Shown piece after piece: positions 35,159 to 44,615 of a DNA stretch of 62,668 bases. Numbering within the stretch: position 1 is the first letter of the stretch; each line of letters begins with the position of its first letter. Made by a program: the position numbers and the translations under genes. The notes under the pieces are model-generated. The model searched no databases and was not told where the DNA came from. It saw only the letters and a list, made by a program, of their open reading frames with translations. The DNA is taken from the NCBI GenBank assembly GCA_023251075.1, contig JAHEZM010000019.1, positions 1 to 62,668 on the forward strand, given 5' to 3'. This DNA comes from Flavobacteriales bacterium (GTDB lineage Bacteria > Bacteroidota > Bacteroidia > Flavobacteriales_C > GCA-002722245).

Positions 35159-35189
35159 AGGCATCTGCTTCCCGGCGGATGCCTTTTTT
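35159..35189 (+). terminator. Terminator-like hairpin in the divergent leader region
   Basis: AGGCATCTGC pairs with GCGGATGCCT (one G-T) around loop TTCCCG, followed by six T. It lies before the 35221 gene and after no plus-strand gene. A second hairpin, ACTGGA (35105) with TCCAGT (35127), lies just upstream. Together they look like a short transcript end or an attenuator. Confidence 0.7.
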
Positions 35190-35220
35190 GTTATTCTTTT
35201 TGTTCCTAAATTGCGGCATA

Positions 35221-38028
35221 GTGCGAATAATCTCCATTTTAATATTAATGATTTTTACTGCCAAAGGGTATTCACAATACTATTTCCGCGGACAAAATTC
35301 GAGCGCTCTTCATTGGAAGCAGATTAGAACAGAACATTTTCAATTAATTTATACCGATACTTTTGAACTAAAGGCTCAATACACTGCTAATTTATTAAGC
35401 AGGGTTTACGAAAAAGCCAATTCCACTTTAAAAGTAAAACCCCGTAAAATCACCATTATTTTACAAAATGATTTAGTGGAAGCCAATGGATTTGTTACCC
35501 TTGCACCGTGGAGATCAGAGTTTTTTACTACTCCTCCACAAGATGATGAAGGATTGGAATGGATGAGCTTGTTGGCGGTGCATGAATACCGGCATGTAGT
35601 GCAAATTTCTAAATATTTTCAAGGAATGACCAGGGTTTTGTATTGGCTACTGGGCGAACAAGGTGTTGGATTGGTAATTGGGGCAACCACACCTTTGTGG
35701 TTTTTTGAAGGGGATGCAGTAGGTTTTGAAACATTTAGTACGGGTTATGGTCGCGGACGATTGCCTTCTTTCAATATGCAATCGCGTGCACAATTGCTTC
35801 AATTGGGTGCATTTAATTACGATAAAGCATCTTTTGGTTCTTACAAACATATGATCCCTAGCAGATATCCTTTTGGTTACCACATGACTTCCTATGTAAA
35901 AGAAAAATACGGTAGCACGGTTTGGGATTCGGTGTTGAATCGCATTGCGAAATTTCCCTTACAGCCTTTTCCTTTTTCCTCTTCCTTAAAACATTATACC
36001 GGAAAAACGACTTCAGAAATGTATCAGGATATGGTGCAATATCAGCAAGAAAAATGGAACAGGATAATGGAAATAAACGAGAAAGAATACACCGATTTCC
36101 TCGTTTTAAATGATACCAACCGCAGAACATTTACCAATTATTCTTTCCCTATTCAAACTTTCAAGGGTACTCTTGCTGTGAAAGAAGGATTTGGAGATGT
36201 ATCTCAAGTGGTTTTAATCAACGGATATAAAGAACGATGCTTGAGCAAAATGGGTGTTCACGATAAAAACTCATTTCACGCCAACGAAAAGTATGCAGCC
36301 TGGGTGGAAGAATTTCCCGATTTACGTTGGGAGTACAGATCTTTTTCAGATATTATTTTATTCGATTTAGAAAAAGAAAAACGAATTCGTTTTACCGAAA
36401 AGGAAAGGGTTTTTTCTCCTAATTTATCGAAGGATAATCATATTGTTGCGGTTTCTTTGTCGAAAGCCAATATTCCTTCTTTGGTCTTTTATAACATTGA
36501 TTCCAATAAATGCTATTTAACTAAAGAGTTTCCTGAAATGGATATGCTTTATTTTCCGGTTTGGGGAAAACACAATGATATTTATTTTGTGGCTAAAAAA
36601 AATGGATATCAACATTTGCTACGTTGGGATATGGAAATGAATATAGTGGATGAAATTTTAAGCGATTTACCTTTTGTTATTTCTCATTTAGCTATGGGGA
36701 ATGATGCGGTTTATTTTCATTCTTCACAAAACGGAATCGATAATATTTATAAAGTGAAATTGAATATGAGACAAGCTATTCAAATTACTGCTTCTCGATT
36801 TGGTGCCTTTTATCCTAGTGTGAATAGTGATGGAGAGCTTTTTTACAGTGAATACACTGCGAAAGGGATGAATGCCGTGGTGCTAAAAAGAAAGTATCCA
36901 GCATTTAAAGTTCCATCAACAAGTTTTGTAAGTCAGGGTTTACTGCTGTATTCTAATGCTCTGCAAGATGAAAAAAAGGTGAATTTTTCTCATGATAATT
37001 TTGTGCATTTCGAATCAACGAAATATCAAAAATGGAAACACCTGTTTAATATTCACAGTTGGGGTCCTGTCTCTATCAACGCCGATAGTAGAGAGGCTGC
37101 TCTTGGTTTTTCATTATTGTCGCAAAATAAATTAAGCACTCTACTTACTTCCTACAACTACACTTATAATATTCAGCAATTCACGCAAACTAATTCTGTA
37201 AAAGTGCAATACATGGCGTTTTTCCCTAAGTTTTCTTTGGAGGGAACTACACAAAGAGTTGATAATATTTCTATTGATGATAGTACTGTGGTAAGTTTAA
37301 ATCGACAGATGATTTCGGGAGATGTAAGTTTGGAGTTGAATTTAACCAGAGGTTATTTCCAAAAATTTGTTTACACTACTTTGCGCTATGGATATACTTA
37401 TTTAAACAGAAGTGATGGAAAGCAGGGGAGGGGAGATGTGGTAGATGCGCAAATTACTTTAACCGGTGTAACCAGAAAAGCCAAAAGAGATTTACTGGCC
37501 CGCTGGGGATATGTTGCTACAGCCTGGAGTCGCTATCCTGTGGTGAAACAACCATTTATTTCAAATTCAATTTACACTTCCTTAAAATTATTCTCTCCGG
37601 GAATAGCTAAACATCATGGAATTCAATATTGGGCTGAGTGGCAAAATTCAAGTTCTTCTGGAATTTATCCTAATAATTTAGTGGAATTACCCCGCGGATA
37701 TATCAATGTTAACGGACAATATTATTACAACAACATTCTTTCTGGAAAAGTAGATTATAAATTTCCTTTGTGCTATCCTGATGTTCGTTTAGGATGGCTC
37801 ACTTACATTCAAAGAATTAAAATGGGATTTCATTATGATTATGCTAATCTTATTGACTTGGATGGTAATACTCAAATTCTACAATCTTATGGAGCAGAGA
37901 TTCGCGCCGATATGAATTTCCTGCGCTATTCTTACTTGTTTGATGTGGGATACAGAGTATCAGTATATCAGGAAAACAACTCGATGTATTTTTATCCGCA
38001 ATTGTTGGTAAGTGTTGGGTTTTATTGA
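35221..38028 (+). CDS. Outer-membrane metallopeptidase with beta-propeller and C-terminal barrel
   Basis: A large exported protein, 935 residues from the GTG at 35221. That start gives a clean signal peptide (MRIISILILMIFTAKGYSQ). The longest frame would start at ATG 35179, which lies inside a terminator hairpin, and I reject it. The N-terminal part has a zinc-protease motif HEYRH (HExxH, residues 121-125) followed by WFFEGDAVGFE, whose Glu may be the third ligand (gluzincin/peptidase MA-like). The middle (about 270-600) has TolB/WD40-like repeats, and the last 300 or so residues alternate like a beta-barrel and end in Phe-Tyr. Such proteins are common in Bacteroidota, and their substrates are unknown. 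Confidence 0.8.
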   Translation: MRIISILILMIFTAKGYSQYYFRGQNSSALHWKQIRTEHFQLIYTDTFELKAQYTANLLSRVYEKANSTLKVKPRKITIILQNDLVEANGFVTLAPWRSEFFTTPPQDDEGLEWMSLLAVHEYRHVVQISKYFQGMTRVLYWLLGEQGVGLVIGATTPLWFFEGDAVGFETFSTGYGRGRLPSFNMQSRAQLLQLGAFNYDKASFGSYKHMIPSRYPFGYHMTSYVKEKYGSTVWDSVLNRIAKFPLQPFPFSSSLKHYTGKTTSEMYQDMVQYQQEKWNRIMEINEKEYTDFLVLNDTNRRTFTNYSFPIQTFKGTLAVKEGFGDVSQVVLINGYKERCLSKMGVHDKNSFHANEKYAAWVEEFPDLRWEYRSFSDIILFDLEKEKRIRFTEKERVFSPNLSKDNHIVAVSLSKANIPSLVFYNIDSNKCYLTKEFPEMDMLYFPVWGKHNDIYFVAKKNGYQHLLRWDMEMNIVDEILSDLPFVISHLAMGNDAVYFHSSQNGIDNIYKVKLNMRQAIQITASRFGAFYPSVNSDGELFYSEYTAKGMNAVVLKRKYPAFKVPSTSFVSQGLLLYSNALQDEKKVNFSHDNFVHFESTKYQKWKHLFNIHSWGPVSINADSREAALGFSLLSQNKLSTLLTSYNYTYNIQQFTQTNSVKVQYMAFFPKFSLEGTTQRVDNISIDDSTVVSLNRQMISGDVSLELNLTRGYFQKFVYTTLRYGYTYLNRSDGKQGRGDVVDAQITLTGVTRKAKRDLLARWGYVATAWSRYPVVKQPFISNSIYTSLKLFSPGIAKHHGIQYWAEWQNSSSSGIYPNNLVELPRGYINVNGQYYYNNILSGKVDYKFPLCYPDVRLGWLTYIQRIKMGFHYDYANLIDLDGNTQILQSYGAEIRADMNFLRYSYLFDVGYRVSVYQENNSMYFYPQLLVSVGFY

Positions 38029-38064
38029 TTTTATTTATTCGGGATATTGAAACGAGGAATAACG

Positions 38065-38481
38065 TTATTTACAATATTTCACTATGTATTCTTTTCCTTT
38101 TTTTCCAGCGAATTGCCAATCCTTACAGGCCAAATCCAATCGTTTGTTTTCCATGTGAACAAGCCCTCTGTTGCAGTATCTGATTTCTTTCTTTTTATCA
38201 TCTGTAGTCAATTCTATTGATTTGTTAATGTCAATGATACCCTCATTGTAGTTTCCCATATTGCATTTAAATAATCCTCTTTCATGAAGAACAAGTGCAT
38301 TGTTAGGGGAAATTGAGTCGGCGATATTAAAGCAAATAATTACTGAGTCTAGATCAAGAGTTTTAGAAAATTGTTTTTCTGTAGCTAGGTCTAAATATTT
38401 TAATGCTTCTTTGTTAGGAACGGATTGTGAATATCCCAATACACTCATCGAGAATAGAAAAAGGAATAAATTTGTTTTCAT
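38065..38481 (-). CDS. Small exported TPR protein
   Basis: A 138-residue secreted protein with signal peptide MKTNLFLFLFSMSVLGYSQ and two or three TPR-like repeats (NALVLHERGLFKCNMGNYNEGIIDINKSIEL, IRYCNRGLVHMENKRLDLACKDW). Probably a protein-protein interaction module. No obvious partner; the next gene on this strand is lpxH, 48 bases upstream. Confidence 0.75.
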   Translation of the reverse strand: MKTNLFLFLFSMSVLGYSQSVPNKEALKYLDLATEKQFSKTLDLDSVIICFNIADSISPNNALVLHERGLFKCNMGNYNEGIIDINKSIELTTDDKKKEIRYCNRGLVHMENKRLDLACKDWQFAGKKGKEYIVKYCK

Positions 38482-38529
38482 GTTTTTTTAATAATTGTTC
38501 ACCGGTACTATTTATATTCTATTATTTTA

Positions 38530-39282
38530 TCATTCCCACTTTATCAATTTCATTTCCTCTCCATTCCACACCGCATAATGAGGATTTACTACCCATTCTC
38601 CCAAATTGATATATCTCGATTTTTGGTTGGAGAGAAGAATGTTTAGTGGTAAATGACGATGACCAAAAATAAAGTAATCGTAGTTTTTTCTTTTTAATGT
38701 TTCGTTGCAATAAATGGTAATGAATTCTTTATCATCACCTAAATAAATAGCATCTTTTATTTGATTGGCCATTCTGCTTTTTCCCGACCAGAAATTGGCC
38801 AGTGAAATACCGAAATTAGGATGTAATCTTGCGAACATCCACTGACAAAATTTACTTGCGAAGAATTTCTTAATGAATTTATATCCCTTATCTCCAGGGC
38901 CTAATCCATCTCCGTGTCCGATCAAAAATGTTTTATTTCCCAGCGTTCTTTCAACAGGTGCGCGGTATAAAGCAGCTCCGATTTCTTTGGGTAAATAATC
39001 GAAAATCCACATGTCGTGATTTCCTGTAAAAAGATGCAATTTAATTCCGCTGTCTGAAAGTTCTGCCAGTTTTCCCAGCAAACGAACAAAACCACGAGGA
39101 GCAACTGTTTTGTATTCAAACCAGAAATCAAATATGTCGCCAACCAAATAAATTTCAGAAGCAGAATTTTTAATAGAATCTAAAAAACGAACAACATTTT
39201 TTTCTCTTTCTAAACTTGATTCATAGTTGGGAACTCCCAAATGAAAATCAGATAAAAAGTATATGTTTTTTTGTTCGCTCAT
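38530..39282 (-). CDS. lpxH: UDP-2,3-diacylglucosamine diphosphatase (LpxH type)
   Basis: Calcineurin-like metallophosphoesterase of 250 residues that removes UMP from UDP-diacylglucosamine to form lipid X in lipid A synthesis. All metal motifs are in order: SDFHLG, GDIFDFW, TGNHDMW, GHGDGLG and FGHRH. It acts at the inner membrane on the cytoplasmic side. The ATG overlaps the stop of the M1 peptidase gene by one base (TAATG). The next lipid A gene found in the window, lpxK, is 4.2 kb away on the other strand. Confidence 0.9.
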   Translation of the reverse strand: MSEQKNIYFLSDFHLGVPNYESSLEREKNVVRFLDSIKNSASEIYLVGDIFDFWFEYKTVAPRGFVRLLGKLAELSDSGIKLHLFTGNHDMWIFDYLPKEIGAALYRAPVERTLGNKTFLIGHGDGLGPGDKGYKFIKKFFASKFCQWMFARLHPNFGISLANFWSGKSRMANQIKDAIYLGDDKEFITIYCNETLKRKNYDYFIFGHRHLPLNILLSNQKSRYINLGEWVVNPHYAVWNGEEMKLIKWE

Positions 39283-42200
39283 TACATGTTTTTAAAGTAA
39301 GTCAATAAGTTCATGTTAGAGATATTCAACAAGAAACGCACTTTTTGCATATAAGTGTATCCGTTGATTTCATAAGTATCACTCAATTCTTTCGACATCG
39401 CCAATGGGAAATATACTTCCACCATGTTTTTCCATAGAGTTAACTGAACTCCTGCATCGTAATACACTTTGCTTTTGTTGGCTGCTAAAACTCCATCTGA
39501 AGATCCTAAATCGGCAAACAGGGAAATGAATTTTAAAGGCAATTGATAATTTAAATTAATGGTCGACATCCACTGATTTCCTCTTCCGTTGAATAAACCA
39601 AATTTAAATCCACCATCGGCCATATACATCTGCTGAGAAAACACATTCCCTTTGTCGTTTACATTTCTTCCAATCATTGTCTCATCGTATAAATAATCCT
39701 CGTTACGATGTCCTCTTAAAGTAAATTGTTGAGTAACCACACTGGTTCCATCACCTAAGAATGCGCCATTGAAAATACGCACTTTAAATAATCTGCCTTT
39801 TTTATCCAATCGGAATTTGAAATCTGCCGTCATCCATAATTTCGAATAATCCGGTCCGCCCTGAAAAACAGCATCAATCTTAAATGAATTCAAGGGATGT
39901 GTTTTGGTTAAGGTGTATTTGGTTTCAATATAATTATTCCATGTTGTTGCAATAACGTCACTTGCTTGTAAAACTATTTGTGTGTTGATATTACGCACTA
40001 AAAGTTGATAAGAGTAAGGTGATTTGTAAGATTTCTTTTTGAAAGAAATCAATATGTAGGGTTCTATTTTTCTAAATTGAAAAGGATCGGGATTGGAAGT
40101 AGAAATACTGTATTGACGTCCTTTAATTCCAATTTCTATATTGTTTGTAAATGAGCAAGGATTATTTATTCTGTAAGAAATATTGGCATCACCATTTAAG
40201 GTGTGATTGCTGAAAGAATACATTGGATTCAAATAGTAACTCAACTTTTTCATGGGGAATTGGTAGTTGTGAAAAAGCATACCGGCCATCAATTTATCGT
40301 TGTAGTTAAATCCCAGAGTAGGCAAAAAATAAATGTCGTTGTATTTTGGATTTTCTAAGTTGGCAATCAAGTGTAAGCGAAGAGGTTCTACTCGTGGTAA
40401 AATTCCATTGGTTCTGATAATATTGTTTGATCTGTTGACTTCTGGCATGCAATGACGAGCATCTATTTCAATTTTATCGAAACTACCCGCGGGGATCATC
40501 AATTTATTTACTTCCGAAAAACCATTAAACCAGTATTCATTCAAAATATTGTTTTCTAACTCACAGGAAATTAAAACTGGTCCATTTATTTTTCCTGTAT
40601 TCTTCACCACTACTTCAATAGAGTCGCCTATTTGTTTTTGGGATAAAATTTGATAATCTAATTTGTTGTCGGTTTTAATCAAACCATCAAAAAACCATTT
40701 CAAATCTTTTTTTGTATTTTCTGTAAATACTTTTTCAAAATCTTCGGGTTGAGGGTGTTTAAATTTCCATTGATTGAAATACATTTTCATGCAATAATCA
40801 AATTCTTCTTGTCCTAAATAATTAAACAAATAATTCAAAATAGCAGCAGTTTTTGAATACACCATTCCACCATAATTATAAGAGCTGAACTCATCAGAAT
40901 TCAAATCTAATTTTTGATCTAATCCTTTATGAGCAGTATATAGGTACATGAGGTAATATACTTCCGACATTTTTGGATCGCTAGTGCCAAAAAGAATAGC
41001 TGCTTTTTTCAAAATAAAATCAGAAACTTTTTTATCGGGAAATTTCATTTTCATGTATCGCATTTCATTGAATGAATTTATTCCTTCATCCATCCATGCG
41101 TAGCGACGTTCATTGCTGCCCAAAATACCATAAAACCAATTGTGACCCACTTCATGCATGATCACTTCTTCTAAAGTCATTTTACTACTTGTTTCGCCAA
41201 TTACAGTAATGTTAGGATACTCCATTCCACTTCCAGCCGAAAGAGCGCCATCTACTGCAGTTACCTGATTGTAGGGATATTCACCATTCCATAAAGAATA
41301 ATAATAGGTTGCATCGTGAACATACTCCAATGCATTTTCCCATAAGTATGATTCAGGATCGGTAAACATGATCCATGTTTGTACTTTTCTTTGTGATTGT
41401 GGTAATAAAACTTCTCCCTTCAATACATTCCATTCTTTGTTGGCGAACCATGCAAAGTCGTGTACGTTTTCCTGGTGGTAATGTAGTGTTTTTAAATGCT
41501 GACTAGATGGAGTAGTGGTGCTATCATTTACTTTATTGAAAACACTAAACCAATCTCCTTCTTTCGCTTTTTTTAATCTATTTTTAGTATCACTTATTTT
41601 ATAATCCAACCACTCTAATTCTTTCTTGCCTTCTTCTCCTTGTAAATCTCCTGTTGCGCCTACTACATAATTATCGGGCAAAGTTATTTTTACATCATAA
41701 CTTCCATACTCAGAATAAAATTCACCCTGATCTAAATAAGGAATTGGATGCCACCCTTTTAAATCATAAACCGCTGGTTTAGGATACCACTGGGTTATTT
41801 GATAGGTTTGATCAATATGTCCTAAGCGCGAAAATTTTCCCCACGGGATTTTTACTTTGAAAGGGGTTGAAATCAAAACTTTTTTACCAGGAAGTAAAGG
41901 AGAACTCAATTCTACTTTCGCAATATCATTGCTGTTTTCGTGAAAACTCCAATTTGCTTTTATTCCTTGTTCCTGAAAATTCAAACTGTCTATATATCCT
42001 TTATCGCTCCATTTTGAATAATGGAAATCCAATTCTTTTTGCGCAATTAATTGTTGGGCAAGAGGTGTTTTTTCATTTTCGTAGGCATTGGGCCAAAGGT
42101 GAATGAAAATAAAATTTAATGTATCAGGACTATTGTTGATGTATTCAATTTCAATATCTCCGGTTAGAAGATGTTGCTCATCATTTAAACTAATATTGAT

Positions 42201-42287
42201 TTTGTAATTCACTTCTTGCTGCCAGTGAGCAAAAAGAGAGGAGGTGATGGAACATAATACTCCTAAAAACAATAGCGATTTCTTCAT
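39282..42287 (-). CDS. M1-family metallopeptidase, exported
   Basis: A 1001-residue secreted aminopeptidase-like protein. Signal peptide MKKSLLFLGVLCSITSSLFA. N-terminal beta saddle domain, then the gluzincin catalytic domain with HEVGHNWFYG (His378, Glu379, His382) and the third zinc ligand in MDEGIN (Glu401). The exopeptidase motif that is GxMEN in classical aminopeptidases reads GSGMEYPN here. The last 400 residues are beta-rich and end with membrane-protein character (LLNISNMNLLTYFKNM), so the protein may be anchored in the outer membrane. It lies six bases after the TlpA-like gene and is coupled to lpxH. Confidence 0.9.
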   Translation of the reverse strand: MKKSLLFLGVLCSITSSLFAHWQQEVNYKINISLNDEQHLLTGDIEIEYINNSPDTLNFIFIHLWPNAYENEKTPLAQQLIAQKELDFHYSKWSDKGYIDSLNFQEQGIKANWSFHENSNDIAKVELSSPLLPGKKVLISTPFKVKIPWGKFSRLGHIDQTYQITQWYPKPAVYDLKGWHPIPYLDQGEFYSEYGSYDVKITLPDNYVVGATGDLQGEEGKKELEWLDYKISDTKNRLKKAKEGDWFSVFNKVNDSTTTPSSQHLKTLHYHQENVHDFAWFANKEWNVLKGEVLLPQSQRKVQTWIMFTDPESYLWENALEYVHDATYYYSLWNGEYPYNQVTAVDGALSAGSGMEYPNITVIGETSSKMTLEEVIMHEVGHNWFYGILGSNERRYAWMDEGINSFNEMRYMKMKFPDKKVSDFILKKAAILFGTSDPKMSEVYYLMYLYTAHKGLDQKLDLNSDEFSSYNYGGMVYSKTAAILNYLFNYLGQEEFDYCMKMYFNQWKFKHPQPEDFEKVFTENTKKDLKWFFDGLIKTDNKLDYQILSQKQIGDSIEVVVKNTGKINGPVLISCELENNILNEYWFNGFSEVNKLMIPAGSFDKIEIDARHCMPEVNRSNNIIRTNGILPRVEPLRLHLIANLENPKYNDIYFLPTLGFNYNDKLMAGMLFHNYQFPMKKLSYYLNPMYSFSNHTLNGDANISYRINNPCSFTNNIEIGIKGRQYSISTSNPDPFQFRKIEPYILISFKKKSYKSPYSYQLLVRNINTQIVLQASDVIATTWNNYIETKYTLTKTHPLNSFKIDAVFQGGPDYSKLWMTADFKFRLDKKGRLFKVRIFNGAFLGDGTSVVTQQFTLRGHRNEDYLYDETMIGRNVNDKGNVFSQQMYMADGGFKFGLFNGRGNQWMSTINLNYQLPLKFISLFADLGSSDGVLAANKSKVYYDAGVQLTLWKNMVEVYFPLAMSKELSDTYEINGYTYMQKVRFLLNISNMNLLTYFKNM

Positions 42288-42293
42288 TCTATG

Positions 42294-43454
42294 TTACTTT
42301 ATAATTTCTGCCAATTTGCTTAGCAGACTTTCCCCTCTCAGATTCATGGCAACGATTTTCCCTTGTTTATCAAGCAAATAAGTTCTTGGAATAGAACTCA
42401 CCTGATATGTTCTTGAAGCTTCCGCGTTTTGTGTTTCAATCACATGAGTCCAGTTCATTCCGTTGGCTTCAATAAACATTTTCCAGGCATTCACATCTTT
42501 ATCGCTGGAAACACTATAGATTTCAAATCCTTTTGATTTGTATTGTGCATAAGCTTTTTTAAGGTAAGGAATTTCTCCTCTGCATGGTCCGCACCATGTT
42601 GCCCAAAAATCGATTAACACTACTTTTCCTCTTAAACTTTCTAAGTCAACTATTTTTCCTTCCGGATTTACAAGAGATATATTAGGAGCAGTGCCACCTA
42701 TGCTGGTTGCGTAAAGCGCATTGATTCTTGTGGCATAGTCTGTCAGATAGGGATGTTTTGGATACGCTTTTCCAATTTCTGCAATCATTTTTTCTACTGC
42801 GGTTTTGTTGTTGATATCCTGATCGATATTATTGGCAACAATTAAGCTTGCTAAGTTATTCGCTTGCTCATTGATGAATTTTAGTGAATAGTTTTCTAAA
42901 TCTTTTGAAATGGCTTTGTAACGAGCATCTAATTTGTCGAAAACCAAGTGTCCTTTATTCTCATTATTTGCGGCCTGGTATACGTAGCGGATAGAGTCAG
43001 CAGTATTTTTGTATTGAATTTCTTTCAATAAATACCGTTGAAAAGCTTCTGCCTTAGGGTTTCCACTAATAGAAAAAGTAGTGAGTTTATCATTTGCATC
43101 ACCGCTTATGCTTAATTTGTCGCCAGGGTGAATTAAAACTTGCACCCAATGTCCCTTGTTCAAAAGGATAAATCTATAGAACCAAGCAGTATCACTTTTT
43201 GTGGTGAAAGTAAATTTCCCTTCTCCGCTTAAAGCTAAAGTATCTTTGGTATTGTTTCCTGTAGCGCTTAGCTTTTCAATGATAATCGACTCTTCTCCGG
43301 CATTTTTGATAGTGCCTTGTACTGTAATGTTGGTTTTCCCTTTTTGAGGATTCTCTTTACTAGCAGCCATTCCACAGCTTATTACTGCGAAAAGAATGGT
43401 GAAAATCACGAACTTTTGTACTTGTTTAAGTACGGATGCATTTTTTTTATTCAT
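42294..43454 (-). CDS. TlpA-like thiol-disulfide oxidoreductase, lipoprotein with DUF4369-type N-domain
   Basis: Envelope redox protein of 386 residues. I start it at ATG 43454 because the longer frame runs through the upstream promoter element. It has a lipoprotein signal (LFAVISC), an N-terminal beta domain of the DUF4369 type (about 40-130) with the usual IEKLSATGNNTKDTLALSGEGKF pattern, a helical part, and a C-terminal thioredoxin-like domain (from about 255) with the active site WCGPC and the cis-Pro segment SSIPRTYL. It likely reduces or maintains disulfides of exported proteins. It is the first gene of the tlpA-M1-lpxH operon. Confidence 0.9.
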   Translation of the reverse strand: MNKKNASVLKQVQKFVIFTILFAVISCGMAASKENPQKGKTNITVQGTIKNAGEESIIIEKLSATGNNTKDTLALSGEGKFTFTTKSDTAWFYRFILLNKGHWVQVLIHPGDKLSISGDANDKLTTFSISGNPKAEAFQRYLLKEIQYKNTADSIRYVYQAANNENKGHLVFDKLDARYKAISKDLENYSLKFINEQANNLASLIVANNIDQDINNKTAVEKMIAEIGKAYPKHPYLTDYATRINALYATSIGGTAPNISLVNPEGKIVDLESLRGKVVLIDFWATWCGPCRGEIPYLKKAYAQYKSKGFEIYSVSSDKDVNAWKMFIEANGMNWTHVIETQNAEASRTYQVSSIPRTYLLDKQGKIVAMNLRGESLLSKLAEIIK

Positions 43455-43475
43455 ATAGAATTTATTGAGCCAGTA

Positions 43476-43483
43476 CAAAAATA
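43476..43483 (-). promoter_or_regulatory. Candidate -7 element for the tlpA-M1-lpxH operon
   Basis: The minus strand reads TATTTTTG (TAnnTTTG), 21 bases before the ATG at 43454. Confidence 0.4.
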
Positions 43484-43541
43484 TCAACATATCTGGGTAT
43501 GGAAAGGAAATGGACGGAATTATTTTTAGTACTTTTAGCTT

Positions 43542-44615
43542 ATGTTACTACTGAAGCTTTTTTTATTACCCATTTCTTACCTGTATGGCCTTGTTGTAGC
43601 CCTGCGCAATAAGCTATTTGATTGGGGTATACTTAAATCGCGAAAGTTTGATGTTCCGGTTATTTCGGTAGGAAATATTACGGTGGGAGGAACAGGGAAA
43701 TCTCCACATGTACTTTATTTACTCTCGTTATTGGAAAACAACTATAAAATGGCCACGGTAAGCAGAGGGTATAAAAGAAAAACAAAAGGTTTTTTGTTGG
43801 TAGAATCAACTACTACTGCCGATCAATGTGGTGATGAGCCAAAGCAATTTAAGTTCAATCATCCTAATGCGATTGTTGCAGTGGGAGAAAAAAGGGCTAA
43901 TGCCATAGAATCATTGTTAAATGCGGAGAATAAACCAGAGATTGTTTTGTTGGATGATGCCTTTCAACACCGATGGGTAAAGCCTGGTTTATCGATACTT
44001 TTATTGGATTACAATCATTTTCAAGAGCATGATTTTATGTTGCCTGCAGGTACGCTTAGGGAGTTTCCTAGCGGACAAACCAGAGCTGATATTATTATTA
44101 TGACAAAGTCACCAAAGATTTTGTCGCCTATGGAAAAAAGAAGATTCACAGAAATCATCAATCCTTTGGAGCATCAATCTTTATTTTTTTCTTTTATTGA
44201 ATACAAGGGAATTAAACCATTAACCGAAGGTGCTAAAGCTTTTGTTGAAACAATGGGGGATTATGCCGATTACAAAATGCTATTGTTTACAGGTATCGCT
44301 AATTCCCAACCCCTGAAAGATTTCTTGTATCACCAGGCCAGAGAAGTTTTAGAGATAAAATTTCCCGATCATTATGATTTTAAAACTTCAGATTTAGAGC
44401 GGATAGCTTCTACTTTTAAAGAGTTGATATCCAGTAAAAAAATTCTTCTTACTACCGAGAAGGATGCCATGCGGTTAAAAGATAATTCATTGCTTTCTAT
44501 CCTGGAAAAATTACCTTTATTTTATATTCCAATTGAAATAAAATTTCACAAAGAAAATAGCTCTTTCGATGACAAAATCTTCCAATTCCTTTCAGCGCAT
44601 AAAGCTAACAGCTGA
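43542..44615 (+). CDS. lpxK: Tetraacyldisaccharide 4'-kinase LpxK
   Basis: Inner-membrane kinase that adds the 4'-phosphate to the lipid A precursor. It has 357 residues. There is an N-terminal membrane-associated helix (LFLLPISYLYGLVVALRN), the P-loop SVGNITVGGTGKSP, the Walker-B-like LLDDAFQHRWV with the family's DDxxQH motif, and the C-terminal TTEKDAMRL segment. Its 3' end overlaps the next gene (PNP) by 47 bases, a large overlap. It is the head of the lpxK-PNP-nif3-zinc ribbon operon. Confidence 0.95.
   Translation: MLLLKLFLLPISYLYGLVVALRNKLFDWGILKSRKFDVPVISVGNITVGGTGKSPHVLYLLSLLENNYKMATVSRGYKRKTKGFLLVESTTTADQCGDEPKQFKFNHPNAIVAVGEKRANAIESLLNAENKPEIVLLDDAFQHRWVKPGLSILLLDYNHFQEHDFMLPAGTLREFPSGQTRADIIIMTKSPKILSPMEKRRFTEIINPLEHQSLFFSFIEYKGIKPLTEGAKAFVETMGDYADYKMLLFTGIANSQPLKDFLYHQAREVLEIKFPDHYDFKTSDLERIASTFKELISSKKILLTTEKDAMRLKDNSLLSILEKLPLFYIPIEIKFHKENSSFDDKIFQFLSAHKANS

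Noticed and set aside
35179-35220. ATG start of the metallopeptidase at 35179
   Set aside because: The ATG lies in the stem of a terminator hairpin; GTG 35221 begins a clean signal peptide.
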